This document shows, piece by piece, positions 27,465 through 35,777 of a stretch of 64,000 bases of DNA; the stretch's first letter is position 1; each line of letters opens with the position of its first letter. Both the position numbers and the translations under genes were made by a program. The notes beneath the pieces are model-generated. The model had not been told where the DNA came from. It was given only the letters and a program-made list of their open reading frames with translations, and searched no databases. This DNA is from Thermohalobaculum sp963822985 (lineage in GTDB: Bacteria; Pseudomonadota; Alphaproteobacteria; Rhodobacterales; Rhodobacteraceae): contig CAWGJU010000017.1 in assembly GCA_963822985.1 (NCBI GenBank), positions 186,001-250,000 on the forward strand, read 5' to 3'.

Positions 27465-27962
27465 ATGACCCGCTTCACTCTCGCGCTCGCCTCGGCCCTG
27501 TCGGCCGCCTTGCTCGCAACGTCGGTGCCGCAGTCGGCGATGGCCCAGTTCACCTCGACCGACGAGGCGATGCAGCAGCGCAGCCAGCTCTACTTCGCGA
27601 CCTCCGGCGCCATCAACGACCTTCTGCAGGCGAACACCGCCTACAACATCGCCCGGGCGCACAATGACCGGACGGCGATGCAGATCGCCGCCTCCGAGAT
27701 GGCGGCGGCGAGCAGCGAAGCCGCTCTGCTGGCGGCGGTGCTGAACACCGAAGTCCAGGCCGAGGGCAGCAACGCGACCGCCAAGGAGCTGGCGCCGCAG
27801 CTCGCCAAGCTGACGGCCCAGGTCGAGAACGAGCTCAATTCGATCGTCGCCAGCGGCAATCTCGACGAGCTGAACAAGGTCCTCGACAGCGACCAGACCG
27901 CCAACGCGCTGACCGAGCTCTTCAGCATCAACAAGCAGGTCCACCAGCTGCTCGAGGGCTGA
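27465..27962 (+). CDS. Exported helical protein of unknown function
   Basis: 165 residues. Signal peptide (ALASALSAALLATSVPQSAM, cut near AMAQ), then a mature part rich in Ala, Asn, Gln and Glu with no cysteine, predicted mainly helical (AASEMAAASSEAALLAAVLN, KLTAQVENELNSIVASGNLD). No family recognised. ACGGAGAC at 27451-27458 supports ATG 27465. It is followed 93 bases later by another exported unknown in the same direction. Confidence 0.75.
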   Translation: MTRFTLALASALSAALLATSVPQSAMAQFTSTDEAMQQRSQLYFATSGAINDLLQANTAYNIARAHNDRTAMQIAASEMAAASSEAALLAAVLNTEVQAEGSNATAKELAPQLAKLTAQVENELNSIVASGNLDELNKVLDSDQTANALTELFSINKQVHQLLEG

Positions 27963-28055
27963 GCAGCCGCCCACGCCCGGCAGGCGCAGGCGTCAAACCT
28001 CCGCCGCAGGGCCCAGGAGCCGCGCGCTCGGCTCGTCATCATGGAGAGAATAGCA

Positions 28056-28637
28056 ATGCGCAGTTCCTCGGACTTGCGGCGGCCTGCCTCGCCCATGCGC
28101 CGCCGCCTCGTCGCGGCAGCGGCGCTGTTGCCCACGCTGGCCTTCGCCGCGCGCGCCGGCGCGCAGCAGGCGAGTGGCGATCAGCCCAGCCAAGACGGCA
28201 ACGCCGACTTCCTGTTCGTGCAGACCTCGAACGGCATGGCGTTCGACGCCCACCAGAACCGCCTGACGCTGCGCGGCGTCAGCCCGGTCACGCTGTTCTT
28301 CACCGACCGGCCGGATCGCATCGCCGGCAACATGCAGACCGCGCACTTCGCAGACGCGTTCTGGAGCGAGGGCAAGGACAGCTTCCTGTCCGACCCGCCA
28401 AATGCCGATCTGTCCGTGCTCGACGACAAGGGCAAGCTGATCCAGGCGGTGGTGGTGCTGCGTGACCCCGTCATCGAGGGCGAGGATCTGCACTACACGG
28501 TGCAGATCATCGACGGAGACATGCCCGAGCTCGGCGACAACGCCTCGCTGTTCATCGACATCATCGGCATGCCGCTGACGCCGCTCTCCTTCGCCGGCGT
28601 CCGCCGCCGCGCCTGGCGGCGCGCCGTCTGGCGCTGA
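28056..28637 (+). CDS. Exported protein of an uncharacterised widespread family
   Basis: 193 residues. After a signal peptide (RRRLVAAAALLPTLAFAARA) the sequence VTLFFTDRPDRIAGNMQTAH and the block GEDLHYTVQIIDGDMPELGD with SLFIDIIGMPLTP resemble a family I know only as hypothetical, common in proteobacteria. GGAGAG seven bases upstream favours ATG 28056 over ATG 28041. A strong hairpin follows the stop directly, so it is the last gene of its transcript. Confidence 0.72.
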   Translation: MRSSSDLRRPASPMRRRLVAAAALLPTLAFAARAGAQQASGDQPSQDGNADFLFVQTSNGMAFDAHQNRLTLRGVSPVTLFFTDRPDRIAGNMQTAHFADAFWSEGKDSFLSDPPNADLSVLDDKGKLIQAVVVLRDPVIEGEDLHYTVQIIDGDMPELGDNASLFIDIIGMPLTPLSFAGVRRRAWRRAVWR

Positions 28638-28666
28638 GCCGCGCGGGGCCGATTGGCCCCCGCGGC
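28638..28666 (+). terminator. Two-part hairpin after the 28056 gene
   Basis: GCCGCG (28638-28643) and GGGGCC (28645-28650) pair with GGCCCC (28655-28660) and CGCGGC (28661-28666), leaving only C28644 bulged and a GATT loop. It begins at the base after the stop codon. Confidence 0.65.
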
Positions 28667-28873
28667 AAGCGGGCCTCTTCCTCCGAGCCGGATCAGGGCA
28701 GCCCGCCTGCCCTGTCCCCGCCGATCCGGGATGGGAACCGATCACGGCCCTCGCGGTTAGTGCGGTGAAGCGGATAATCGACACTTCGAGAGGTCTGCCG
28801 GTCGGATCTGCCTGACGCATCGGATACCCCGCGCGGGGACCCGCGCCTTGTCCCGGCCGAAGCCTCTCTCGCG

Positions 28874-29839
28874 ATGATCCGCAGTGTTCAGTGGCGCCAG
28901 TCAACCTTGGGGCGTCGGCGAAGAGGGAGCCCGAACTTGCCGCGTCCGGGCGATCGGGAGCAGGATCTCGACAGGAAAATCAACGAGGGCAAAGCGCTGG
29001 GCAAAGCGTTGGGCAGTGCGCTCGGCTTGGCCCGAGCGCCGTTCGGGGCCGTCGCAGCTTTCCTCGTGCCGACACTCCTGCCCGTTCGCGCGACGCCCGC
29101 GGCGGTCGTGGAGGCACCGGGCGGCGGCGCGCCGATGTACTACCTCCGCACCTTCGGATCTCCCGGAAACGAGATCACCGAGCTCGCCTGGGGCGTGACG
29201 TGGCTTTCGCTTGGCGTCGTCCTGATCATCACGGCACTGGTCGTGCTGGGCGTTGCCCTGCGGGCGCGGCGGGTCGCGGACATGCGCACCGATGCCCATT
29301 CGGTCACCCGGGCGCGCGACGAGAGGGCGCTTCCCTGGATCTATGCCGGCATCATCGCGACGGTCGCCGCGCTCGCCTTCTTCACAACCTGGACGGTCGG
29401 CAGCATGGCCGCCATCCAGGCCCCTGACGAGGCGCCCGCCGCGACGATCGATGTCACCGCGCACCAGTGGTGGTGGGAGATCGCCTACAAGGACGAGGAT
29501 GGCTCGACGATCTTCGAGACGGCGAACGAGATCCACATCCCGGTGGGCCGGCCTGTCAGGTTCGTCCTGCGCTCGCCCGACGTCATCCACTCGTTCTGGG
29601 TGCCCCTGCTTGCCGGCAAGACCGACATGATCCCGGGCCAGGAGAACACCGCTTGGCTGCGCGCCGACACGCCCGGCGTCTATCGCGGGCAATGCCTGGA
29701 GTATTGCGGGCGGCAGCACGCGCATATGTCGTTCCTTCTGCTCGCCGTGCCGCCGGACGAATTCCAAGCCTGGTTGGACCGCCAGCGCGCCCGGCGCGAC
29801 GGACAGGACGGCGACGCAGGGACAGGGGGCCGAACGTGA
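28874..29839 (+). CDS. coxB: Cytochrome c oxidase subunit II (CoxM/CoxB type)
   Basis: Carries the CuA electron-entry site of a heme-copper oxidase. Two membrane helices (near VTWLSLGVVLIITALVVLGV and AGIIATVAALAFFTTWTVG) precede the cupredoxin domain. QWWWEIAY is the aromatic electron-entry patch; CuA ligands are the His in VIHSFWVP and CLEYCGRQHAHM (C-x-x-x-C-x-x-x-H-x-x-M). There is no C-terminal cytochrome c domain, unlike caa3 enzymes. The N-terminus is uncertain: ATG 28874 has only a weak site and gives a long Arg-rich leader. The stop overlaps the next start (GTGA). First gene of a five-gene operon arranged like coxMNOP. Confidence 0.9.
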   Translation: MIRSVQWRQSTLGRRRRGSPNLPRPGDREQDLDRKINEGKALGKALGSALGLARAPFGAVAAFLVPTLLPVRATPAAVVEAPGGGAPMYYLRTFGSPGNEITELAWGVTWLSLGVVLIITALVVLGVALRARRVADMRTDAHSVTRARDERALPWIYAGIIATVAALAFFTTWTVGSMAAIQAPDEAPAATIDVTAHQWWWEIAYKDEDGSTIFETANEIHIPVGRPVRFVLRSPDVIHSFWVPLLAGKTDMIPGQENTAWLRADTPGVYRGQCLEYCGRQHAHMSFLLLAVPPDEFQAWLDRQRARRDGQDGDAGTGGRT

Positions 29840-31788
29840 ACGATCTGCCGCGGCGCTATACACAGGACCCGGAGATCGGGCCCGTCACCCAGGAACTGCG
29901 CGATCGCATGGAGAAGATCTGGGTGCGCGATCCCGGCCTCTATGGCTGGCTCGGCACTGTCGATCACAAGACGATCGGCAAGCGCTATATCGCCACCGCG
30001 TTCCTCTTCCTCTTTCTCGGCGGCATAGAGGCGCTGTTCCTGCGCCTGCAACTCGCCCAGCCGGGCATGACCGTGCTGACGCCCGAACAGTACAACGAGC
30101 TGTTCTCGATCCACGGCATCTCGATGATCTTTCTCTATGCGCTGCCGATCCTGTCGGGCTTCTCGATCTTTCTGTTCCCCCTGCTGATCGGCGCGCGGGA
30201 CATGGCGTTCCCGCGCCTCAACGCCTTGTCCTATTGGGTGTTCCTGTTCGCCGGGCTGTTCATCTACTCCAGCTTCCTGGCCTCGGCCGTGCCGAACAAC
30301 GGCTGGTTCAACTATGCGCCCTATGCGCTCGAGCCCTACAACCCCGGGCTCAACATGGATTTCTACGCGCTCGGGATGGTCTTCCTCGGCATCTCGAACA
30401 CGACCGGGGCGATGAACTTCCTGATCACCTTCCTGCGCACGCGCGCGCCGGGGATGTCGCTCAACCGGACCCCGGTGATGCTCTGGGGAACGTTGACGGC
30501 CTCGGTCGGCAACCTGCTCGCGGTGCCGGCGGTCAGCCTCGCCTTCTTCTTCCTGTACCTCGACCGCCAGTTCGGCACGCATTTCTACGACGTCGGCGGC
30601 GGCGGCAAGCCGCTGCTCTGGCAGCACCTGTTCTGGATCTTCGCCCATCCTTGGGTCTACATCATCGTGCTGCCGGCGATGGGCATGGTGTCGGACATCC
30701 TGCCGACCTTCTGCCGGCAGCCGCTGGTCGGCTACACGCTGGTCGTGCTCGCCACCGTGACGACGATGATCCTCGGCTTCGGGGTCTGGGTGCACCACAT
30801 GTTCGCGACCGGCATCCCGTTCCTGTCGCTGTCCTTCTTCAGCGGCGCCTCCTTCATCATCACCGTGCCGAGCGGCGTCACCGTCTTCTTCTGGATCGCC
30901 ACGATCTGGTACGGCAGGCCGGTGATCAAGACGGCGTTCCGCTACTGCGCCGCCTTCATCGTGATGTTCGTGGTGGCCGGGGTCTCGGGCGTGATGACGG
31001 CCGCGGTTCCCGCCGACCTGCAGTTCCACGACACCTATTTCGTGGTCGCCCACCTGCACTACACGCTTTTCGGCATCAACGTGCTGGCCGTCCTGGCGGC
31101 GCTCTACTTCTGGTTCCCGAAGATGACCGGGCGGATGATGGACGAGCGCCTGGGCGCGGTCGCGTTCTGGTTTGTCTTCCTCGGCATGAACCTGACCTTC
31201 ATGCCGATGCACTGGACCGGGCTGATGGGGATGCCGCGACGCATCTACACCTACCCCGAGGGCGCCGGCTGGGACTGGATGAACATGGCGACGACGATCG
31301 GCGCCTTCGTCACGGCGTTCGGGTTCGTGCTCATCCTGATCAACCTGCTGCATGGCCGGCTGTTCGGCGAGCGCGCCGGCGACAACCCCTGGGACGCGCC
31401 GACGCTCGAATGGTCCACATCCTCGCCGCCGCCGGACTACAACTTCGCCGTGCAGCCGGTCGTGGCGAGCCGCCACCCGCTTTGGGAGGACCGGATCCAC
31501 GAAGGCACCGGCCGGAGCGAGATCCGCCGCGGGCCGATCCTCGACAAGGGCAAGCAGATGCTGGTCACCAGCATGCTGGACGCCGAGCCTCTGTTGGTCG
31601 CCAAGATGCCCCAGGATTCGCTCTGGCCCTTCTTCACGACGGTGGCGATGACCGGCTTCTTCGCGGCCCTGCTGGGCCATTGGGGCTACCTCGCCGGCAT
31701 CATGGCCGTGAGCATGCTGCTCTGCGCCTTTTTGTGGAACTGGCCGCGCAGGACGCTGGAGCAGGTCGTGAGGCCGGGACATGGCTGA
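29836..31788 (+). CDS. coxA: Cytochrome c oxidase subunit I (CoxN/CoxA type)
   Basis: 650 residues, catalytic subunit that reduces O2. Heme and CuB ligands are all visible: His93 (SIHGISM) and His408 for the low-spin heme, His271, His320 and His321 for CuB, His406 for the high-spin heme, and Tyr275 (HPWVY) for the His-Tyr crosslink. The D-channel entry Asp122 (GARDMAFPRLN) is present. Two classical proton-path residues are not: the Glu of HPEVY is Trp (HPWVY) with IFA before it, so no Tyr-Ser alternative, and the K-channel Lys of GVKVF is Thr (GVTVF). The 100-residue C-terminal extension holds two more helices, as in CoxN. GTG start overlaps the coxB stop. Confidence 0.93.
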   Translation: MNDLPRRYTQDPEIGPVTQELRDRMEKIWVRDPGLYGWLGTVDHKTIGKRYIATAFLFLFLGGIEALFLRLQLAQPGMTVLTPEQYNELFSIHGISMIFLYALPILSGFSIFLFPLLIGARDMAFPRLNALSYWVFLFAGLFIYSSFLASAVPNNGWFNYAPYALEPYNPGLNMDFYALGMVFLGISNTTGAMNFLITFLRTRAPGMSLNRTPVMLWGTLTASVGNLLAVPAVSLAFFFLYLDRQFGTHFYDVGGGGKPLLWQHLFWIFAHPWVYIIVLPAMGMVSDILPTFCRQPLVGYTLVVLATVTTMILGFGVWVHHMFATGIPFLSLSFFSGASFIITVPSGVTVFFWIATIWYGRPVIKTAFRYCAAFIVMFVVAGVSGVMTAAVPADLQFHDTYFVVAHLHYTLFGINVLAVLAALYFWFPKMTGRMMDERLGAVAFWFVFLGMNLTFMPMHWTGLMGMPRRIYTYPEGAGWDWMNMATTIGAFVTAFGFVLILINLLHGRLFGERAGDNPWDAPTLEWSTSSPPPDYNFAVQPVVASRHPLWEDRIHEGTGRSEIRRGPILDKGKQMLVTSMLDAEPLLVAKMPQDSLWPFFTTVAMTGFFAALLGHWGYLAGIMAVSMLLCAFLWNWPRRTLEQVVRPGHG

Positions 31789-32440
31789 CATGGCTGACAC
31801 GACGACCCGACCGATGTCGAAGGAGCCCGTCGAACTGACCTTCGGCCGCCTCGCGCTCGGCGCCACGGATGCGCGCAGCAACGGCTGGTACGGCATGGCG
31901 ACGCTGGTTGTCACCGAGGCGTGCCTGTTCGTCTATCTGCTGTTCAGCTATTATTACATGTCATTCCACTTCGGGCGGGAGTGGCTGCCGGACGAGCTGC
32001 CCGGCTTCAAGCTCTCGCTGCCGATGACGGGCATCCTGCTCAGCAGCAGCGTCGTCGTCTATATCGGCGAGCGGGCGATCAAGAAGGGCAAGCGCTGGCT
32101 GTGCGTCACCGCGCTGACCGGCGCCGCGGTGATGGGGCTGAACTTCGTCGCCCTCGAGGCCAAGGAGTGGCACGACAAGCCCTTCTCCTTCGGCACCGAT
32201 TCCTACTCGTCGCTGTTCTTCACCATCACGGGCTTTCATATGGCGCACGTCGTCGGCGGCGTCCTGATGCTGATGGCGGCGTCGATCTGGACGGCGCTGG
32301 GCAAGTTCGACCAGCACAGGCGCGACCCCGTCAGCATCGTCGCCTTCTACTGGCACTTCGTCGACGTCGTCTGGATCGCCGTCTTCACGACGATCTACCT
32401 GACGCCCTACCTCTTCCACCAGGAGGCGCTCTTCAAGTGA
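31781..32440 (+). CDS. coxC: Cytochrome c oxidase subunit III (CoxO/CoxC type)
   Basis: 219 residues with about five membrane helices and the subunit III features FFTITGFHMAHVVGGVLMLM and YWHFVDVVWIAVFTTIYL, the latter being the C-terminal signature. It lacks the two N-terminal helices of seven-helix subunit III, as is usual for the short forms found in caa3 and CoxO. ATG 31781 overlaps coxA by 8 bases; ATG 31790 is an alternative. It is joined to the next gene by a GTGA overlap. Confidence 0.93.
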   Translation: MADMADTTTRPMSKEPVELTFGRLALGATDARSNGWYGMATLVVTEACLFVYLLFSYYYMSFHFGREWLPDELPGFKLSLPMTGILLSSSVVVYIGERAIKKGKRWLCVTALTGAAVMGLNFVALEAKEWHDKPFSFGTDSYSSLFFTITGFHMAHVVGGVLMLMAASIWTALGKFDQHRRDPVSIVAFYWHFVDVVWIAVFTTIYLTPYLFHQEALFK

Positions 32441-32886
32441 CGACCAGGGACGAGGTCGCGGGCTTCGACATCGGCCATCCGGCGCCGGGCCGCGAGCGCG
32501 TCGGCGCGATCCGGCTGATCGTCGCCTTCTCGCTCGCGCCCATCGCCTGGAGCGTGCAGATCGGGGCGATCACCGCGCTCGGAGGGCTGTGCATCGGGGA
32601 AAGCGGGCGGTCGATGGTGTGGCCGGCGATCGGCTGGGCGGAGCCTGCGATCATCCTGATCAACCTCGGTGCCCTGGCGGTCGCGATCGGCGGAATGCTC
32701 ATTTCGCTCGTCAACATGAGGCGGACATGGCAGGCAGCTGATACGCCGCGCGGCGGCGTACTGAACGCCGGCGAAGGCCGCGCGCACTGGATGGCGGTGG
32801 GCGGGTTCTTCTCCGCCCTGCTCTTTATTTTCTCCATATTGTTCAACACGATTTCGATTTTCTGGGGATCATTTTGCCCGCTCTGA
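32437..32886 (+). CDS. CoxP-like small membrane protein of the oxidase operon
   Basis: 149 residues with three hydrophobic helices (LIVAFSLAPIAWSVQIGAIT, AIILINLGALAVAIGGMLIS and FFSALLFIFSILFNTISIFW). The place after subunit III matches coxP in coxMNOP operons, whose role is not established. The GTG start is inside the subunit III stop, and its own end overlaps the following gene by 13 bases, so the five genes are certainly one transcript. Identification rests on position and topology. Confidence 0.75.
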   Translation: MTTRDEVAGFDIGHPAPGRERVGAIRLIVAFSLAPIAWSVQIGAITALGGLCIGESGRSMVWPAIGWAEPAIILINLGALAVAIGGMLISLVNMRRTWQAADTPRGGVLNAGEGRAHWMAVGGFFSALLFIFSILFNTISIFWGSFCPL

Positions 32887-33527
32887 ACGCCCTGGTTCCA
32901 GTGCGGCCCGGGGCCGTCCATCGCCTCTGGCCGGCGGCAGCCCTCACCGCTCTGCTGCTGGCGCTGTGGGCCGGGCCGCTGCCCCGCCTCGCCACCGTGT
33001 CGTTCACGGCGCATATGGGGCTGCACCTCGCTTTGGTGCTGGTCGCGGCCCCGCTCGCCGGGCTTGCGCTCGTCCGGGCCGGCGCGCTGGGGCGCGTGCG
33101 CTTCGGGGCGGGCACCGCGCTGGCCTTCACCGGCGTCGAGATGCTGGTCGTCTGGTCCTGGCACGCGCCCGCGCTGCACGAGGCGGCGGCGCTGAACGAC
33201 GCCGCCTTCGCCCTCCAGCAGGCGAGCTTCCTGCTTGCCGGGATGCTGGTCTGGCTGCCCGGCGTCGCGGACCGCAGCCGGGGCGCGGCGGCCGCCGGCA
33301 CGCTCGCCATGTTCGGCAGCTTCACGCATATGACGATGCTGGGCGTCCTGCTGGCGTTGGCGCCGGGGCTGGTCTACCCGGCCGGCCTCTGCGGCGGCGC
33401 CTTCGGGCTCGACGCGCTCGCCGACCAGCGGGTCGGCGGCGCGATGATGGCGCTGGGCGCGGGATCGGTCTACCTGGTCGCCGGCCTCGTCTTCGCCGCC
33501 CGCCTGCTGCGCGACGCCGCGCCTTGA
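32874..33527 (+). CDS. ctaG: Caa3-type CtaG family membrane protein
   Basis: 217 residues, mostly hydrophobic, with histidines at helix ends (TAHMGLHLALVLVAAPLAGL, WSWHAPALHE, FGSFTHMTMLG) in the arrangement of the caa3_CtaG family (not Cox11). Family members help insert copper or assemble heme-copper oxidases. TTG start with GGGGA six bases upstream, inside the end of the CoxP-like gene. Last gene of the oxidase operon; it converges on the cytochrome gene with a 20-base gap. Confidence 0.85.
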   Translation: MPALNALVPVRPGAVHRLWPAAALTALLLALWAGPLPRLATVSFTAHMGLHLALVLVAAPLAGLALVRAGALGRVRFGAGTALAFTGVEMLVVWSWHAPALHEAAALNDAAFALQQASFLLAGMLVWLPGVADRSRGAAAAGTLAMFGSFTHMTMLGVLLALAPGLVYPAGLCGGAFGLDALADQRVGGAMMALGAGSVYLVAGLVFAARLLRDAAP

Positions 33528-33547
33528 GGGCTGGGCCTTGCGGGCGC

Positions 33548-34804
33548 TCAGTTCCGCCGCGGCGCCGGGACGTCGGCATCGCTCGCCAGCGCGCGCCCTG
33601 AACGCGCCCGCGCGGCACCGCTGACCGCCCGCGTGCCGCCATAGGGCAGCGAGGCGTACCACGCGGCCAGCGCCTCGATCTGGTGGTCGGTCAGCCCCAT
33701 CGCGGCGAAGTGCATGACGTTGGCAAAGTCGGTGCCGCCGAAGGGGCGCTCGCGGTAGAGGTGGAGCCAGGCCTCGAGGAACCGCCGCTCCTGCCCGGCG
33801 ATGCGCGGATAGATCGGGCGGGGCGAGACGCTGCCCTCGTCCTCGTGGCAGGTGCTGCAGGGCGGCACGAAGCGCGACGGATCGCCTTTGGCCGCCAGGC
33901 GGCGCCCCAGATCCAGAAGCTCCTCGTCCATCTGCACGGCTTCGGCGGGGCCGCCCTCTGCCGTTGTCCGCAGAAGGGCATAGTGCCCGGCAAGCTCCCT
34001 CAGCTCGCCCTCCGACAGCGGCGCCGCGATCGGCTGCATGATCCCGCTCGACCGCTCGCCCGTGGCATAGCCGCGCAGCGTGGCCAGCAGGTACGCCCGC
34101 GACTGTCCGGCGATCTTCGGCGCCGTCCCGTCACGGCCCATCCCGTCCTTGCCATGGCATCGCGCGCAGTTCTGCACGGCCTTTTCGAGCCGGCCGGCGA
34201 GCCCGCCAAAGCTGACCCGGCCGCCGGGCACGTCGTGCGGCTGCACCTCGCCATAGGCGAGCCTGTCATAGCCTGGCGCGTCGAGGTCGCGGTATTTCTC
34301 GAGGAACGCCACCACCGCCCAGACCTCGTCCTGCCGGTGGTCGCCTGCCCAGCCGGGCATCCCTGTGTACCTGATGCCGTTCCAGACGATCCAGTAGAGC
34401 TGCCTGGCGTCGTATTCCGGCAGGTGCTCCTCCAGATCGGGCGGGGCCGGTTCCATCAGCTTGACCAGCGGGTTCCGCTCGCGGCCCGGCGCGCCGTGGC
34501 AGGGCGCGCAGCCGCTCTCGAAGTGACCGGCCCCCAGCCGGATCAGCTCGGGGTCGGAGAGGTCGACGAAGCCGGGCTGCTCGATGCCCATCGACCAGCT
34601 CCGCGTCCAGTGCTGCATATAGGTGTGGATCACCCAGGCGACGCCCGGAAAGGGCCCGATCCGCGCCGCGACGTTCAGCGGCGCGGCGACAAAGAAGACG
34701 ACGCCGGCGAGGACGGCCGCGGTCGCGAGCGCGGCGATGGGATGGCGGCGCAGGAGGCGCCTGACGCGCCCGACCTGTTCGGGCTCATTCGCGGACGAAG
34801 GCAT
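33548..34804 (-). CDS. Membrane-anchored triheme cytochrome c
   Basis: 418 residues. One N-terminal helix (HPIAALATAAVLAGVVFFVA) anchors three heme sites: CAPCH (about residue 98), CARCH (about 213) and CSTCH (about 319). The second and third domains are cytochrome c4-like (KIAGQSRAYLLATLRGYATG and RIAGQERRFLEAWLHLYRER). It could feed electrons to the adjacent oxidase. It also has the size and heme number of the cytochrome subunit of FAD-dependent gluconate-type dehydrogenases, of which the two other subunits lie at 41.8-44.0 kb. Both roles are inference. ATG shares one base with the preceding stop (TAATG). Confidence 0.88.
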   Translation of the reverse strand: MPSSANEPEQVGRVRRLLRRHPIAALATAAVLAGVVFFVAAPLNVAARIGPFPGVAWVIHTYMQHWTRSWSMGIEQPGFVDLSDPELIRLGAGHFESGCAPCHGAPGRERNPLVKLMEPAPPDLEEHLPEYDARQLYWIVWNGIRYTGMPGWAGDHRQDEVWAVVAFLEKYRDLDAPGYDRLAYGEVQPHDVPGGRVSFGGLAGRLEKAVQNCARCHGKDGMGRDGTAPKIAGQSRAYLLATLRGYATGERSSGIMQPIAAPLSEGELRELAGHYALLRTTAEGGPAEAVQMDEELLDLGRRLAAKGDPSRFVPPCSTCHEDEGSVSPRPIYPRIAGQERRFLEAWLHLYRERPFGGTDFANVMHFAAMGLTDHQIEALAAWYASLPYGGTRAVSGAARARSGRALASDADVPAPRRN

Positions 34805-35178
34805 TATCGAAGGGTCATCAGATAGTCCACGATCTGGACGGTTTCGGCCTCGGGCAGCATGTCGAACGAGGGCATGCGCGCGCCCGGCTTCAGCGCCTGC
34901 GTGTGCCGGATCCAGTCGAACAGGTTCTCCCGGCTCATCGGCAGCAGGTTGGCGGCGATCGTCTTGCGCGCGGCGAACTGCGTCAGGTCGGGCCCGATCT
35001 CGCCATCGGCCTCGGTCCCGGCGATCCGGTGGCAGGCGCCGCACCCCGTGGCCAGGAAGAGGCGCAAGCCCGCCGGCAGGTCACCGGCAGCGGGCGCGCC
35101 CGCCGCCGCCGCCGAGGTCGCGGCCAGCACCACGGCGACGAGGGGCGCCCGTGCGGCAGAGAGTGCCATGATCGCCAT
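34804..35178 (-). CDS. Small monoheme cytochrome c
   Basis: About 124 residues with a signal peptide (ALSAARAPLVAVVLAATSAA) and one heme site, GCGACH, followed by IGPDLTQFAARKTIAANLLP, then LKPGARMPSFDML with the axial Met. This matches the cytochrome c domain that in caa3 oxidases is fused to the end of subunit II; here it is a separate gene. ATG 35169 or 35178 may be the start; the 35226 start adds a leader with no clear purpose. Cotranscribed with the triheme gene. Confidence 0.87.
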   Translation of the reverse strand: MAIMALSAARAPLVAVVLAATSAAAAGAPAAGDLPAGLRLFLATGCGACHRIAGTEADGEIGPDLTQFAARKTIAANLLPMSRENLFDWIRHTQALKPGARMPSFDMLPEAETVQIVDYLMTLR

Positions 35179-35276
35179 CCTGCGAGCGCGCGATGAAACG
35201 GAGCTTTTCCCGGGCATGCTTGCCATTACGAACGTCCGATGACCCCGATGGTTTCAGCCGCGCGAGACCCTGTCCA

Positions 35277-35777
35277 TCAAGTAAGCGGGTAGCCGAGAGC
35301 GAAGACCAGGCCGTAGACCGTCTGCGACAGGATCGTCGTCGCAGGCGTCGCCCGGCCATAGTTCAGGCCGAACGGGCCGGGCGGCTCCAGCCGCCTCAGC
35401 GCCGAGGGGCCGTCGTATTCGCTCGCCAGCCGCGGGTGGATATAGGGCAGCAGCGGCAGCAGCACCGCCACCAGGAACGCGCCGTGGCAAAAGCCGATGA
35501 CCAGGCCCACCCACCAGGCGCTGGTGCCCAGGCCCTGCAGCGCCAGCGCATAGACAAGCGCGAACAGCCACCCGCCGAGCAGATAAAGGAAATAGCCCAG
35601 CACGATCGCCCGATGCCGGTCGGCCGTCACGAACGCCCCGAACAGGAAGGGCAGGCTCATGCGGGAAAAGCCCATCAGCTGCGCGCCCTCCTGCGCGGTC
35701 GACATGGCGCCCGTCGCCACCAGGCCCCAGAAGAGGACCGCCTGCCAATGCTGCGCGACTGCGTCGAAGAGCGTCAT
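35277..35777 (-). CDS. Integral membrane protein, unknown
   Basis: 166 residues with about four membrane helices (LFWGLVATGAMSTAQEGAQL, VLGYFLYLLGGWLFALVYAL, WWVGLVIGFCHGAFLVAVLL and a C-terminal one). No family assigned. Its ATG overlaps the stop of the GH15 gene (ATGA), and its own stop is 98 bases before the monoheme gene, all in the same direction. It probably belongs to the SDR-GH15 transcript. Confidence 0.75.
   Translation of the reverse strand: MTLFDAVAQHWQAVLFWGLVATGAMSTAQEGAQLMGFSRMSLPFLFGAFVTADRHRAIVLGYFLYLLGGWLFALVYALALQGLGTSAWWVGLVIGFCHGAFLVAVLLPLLPYIHPRLASEYDGPSALRRLEPPGPFGLNYGRATPATTILSQTVYGLVFALGYPLT

Noticed and set aside
29680..31914. A 744-residue minus-strand frame opposite the oxidase genes.
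   Set aside because: Composition is His/Arg/Asp-rich antisense noise, and coxA on the other strand has every catalytic ligand.
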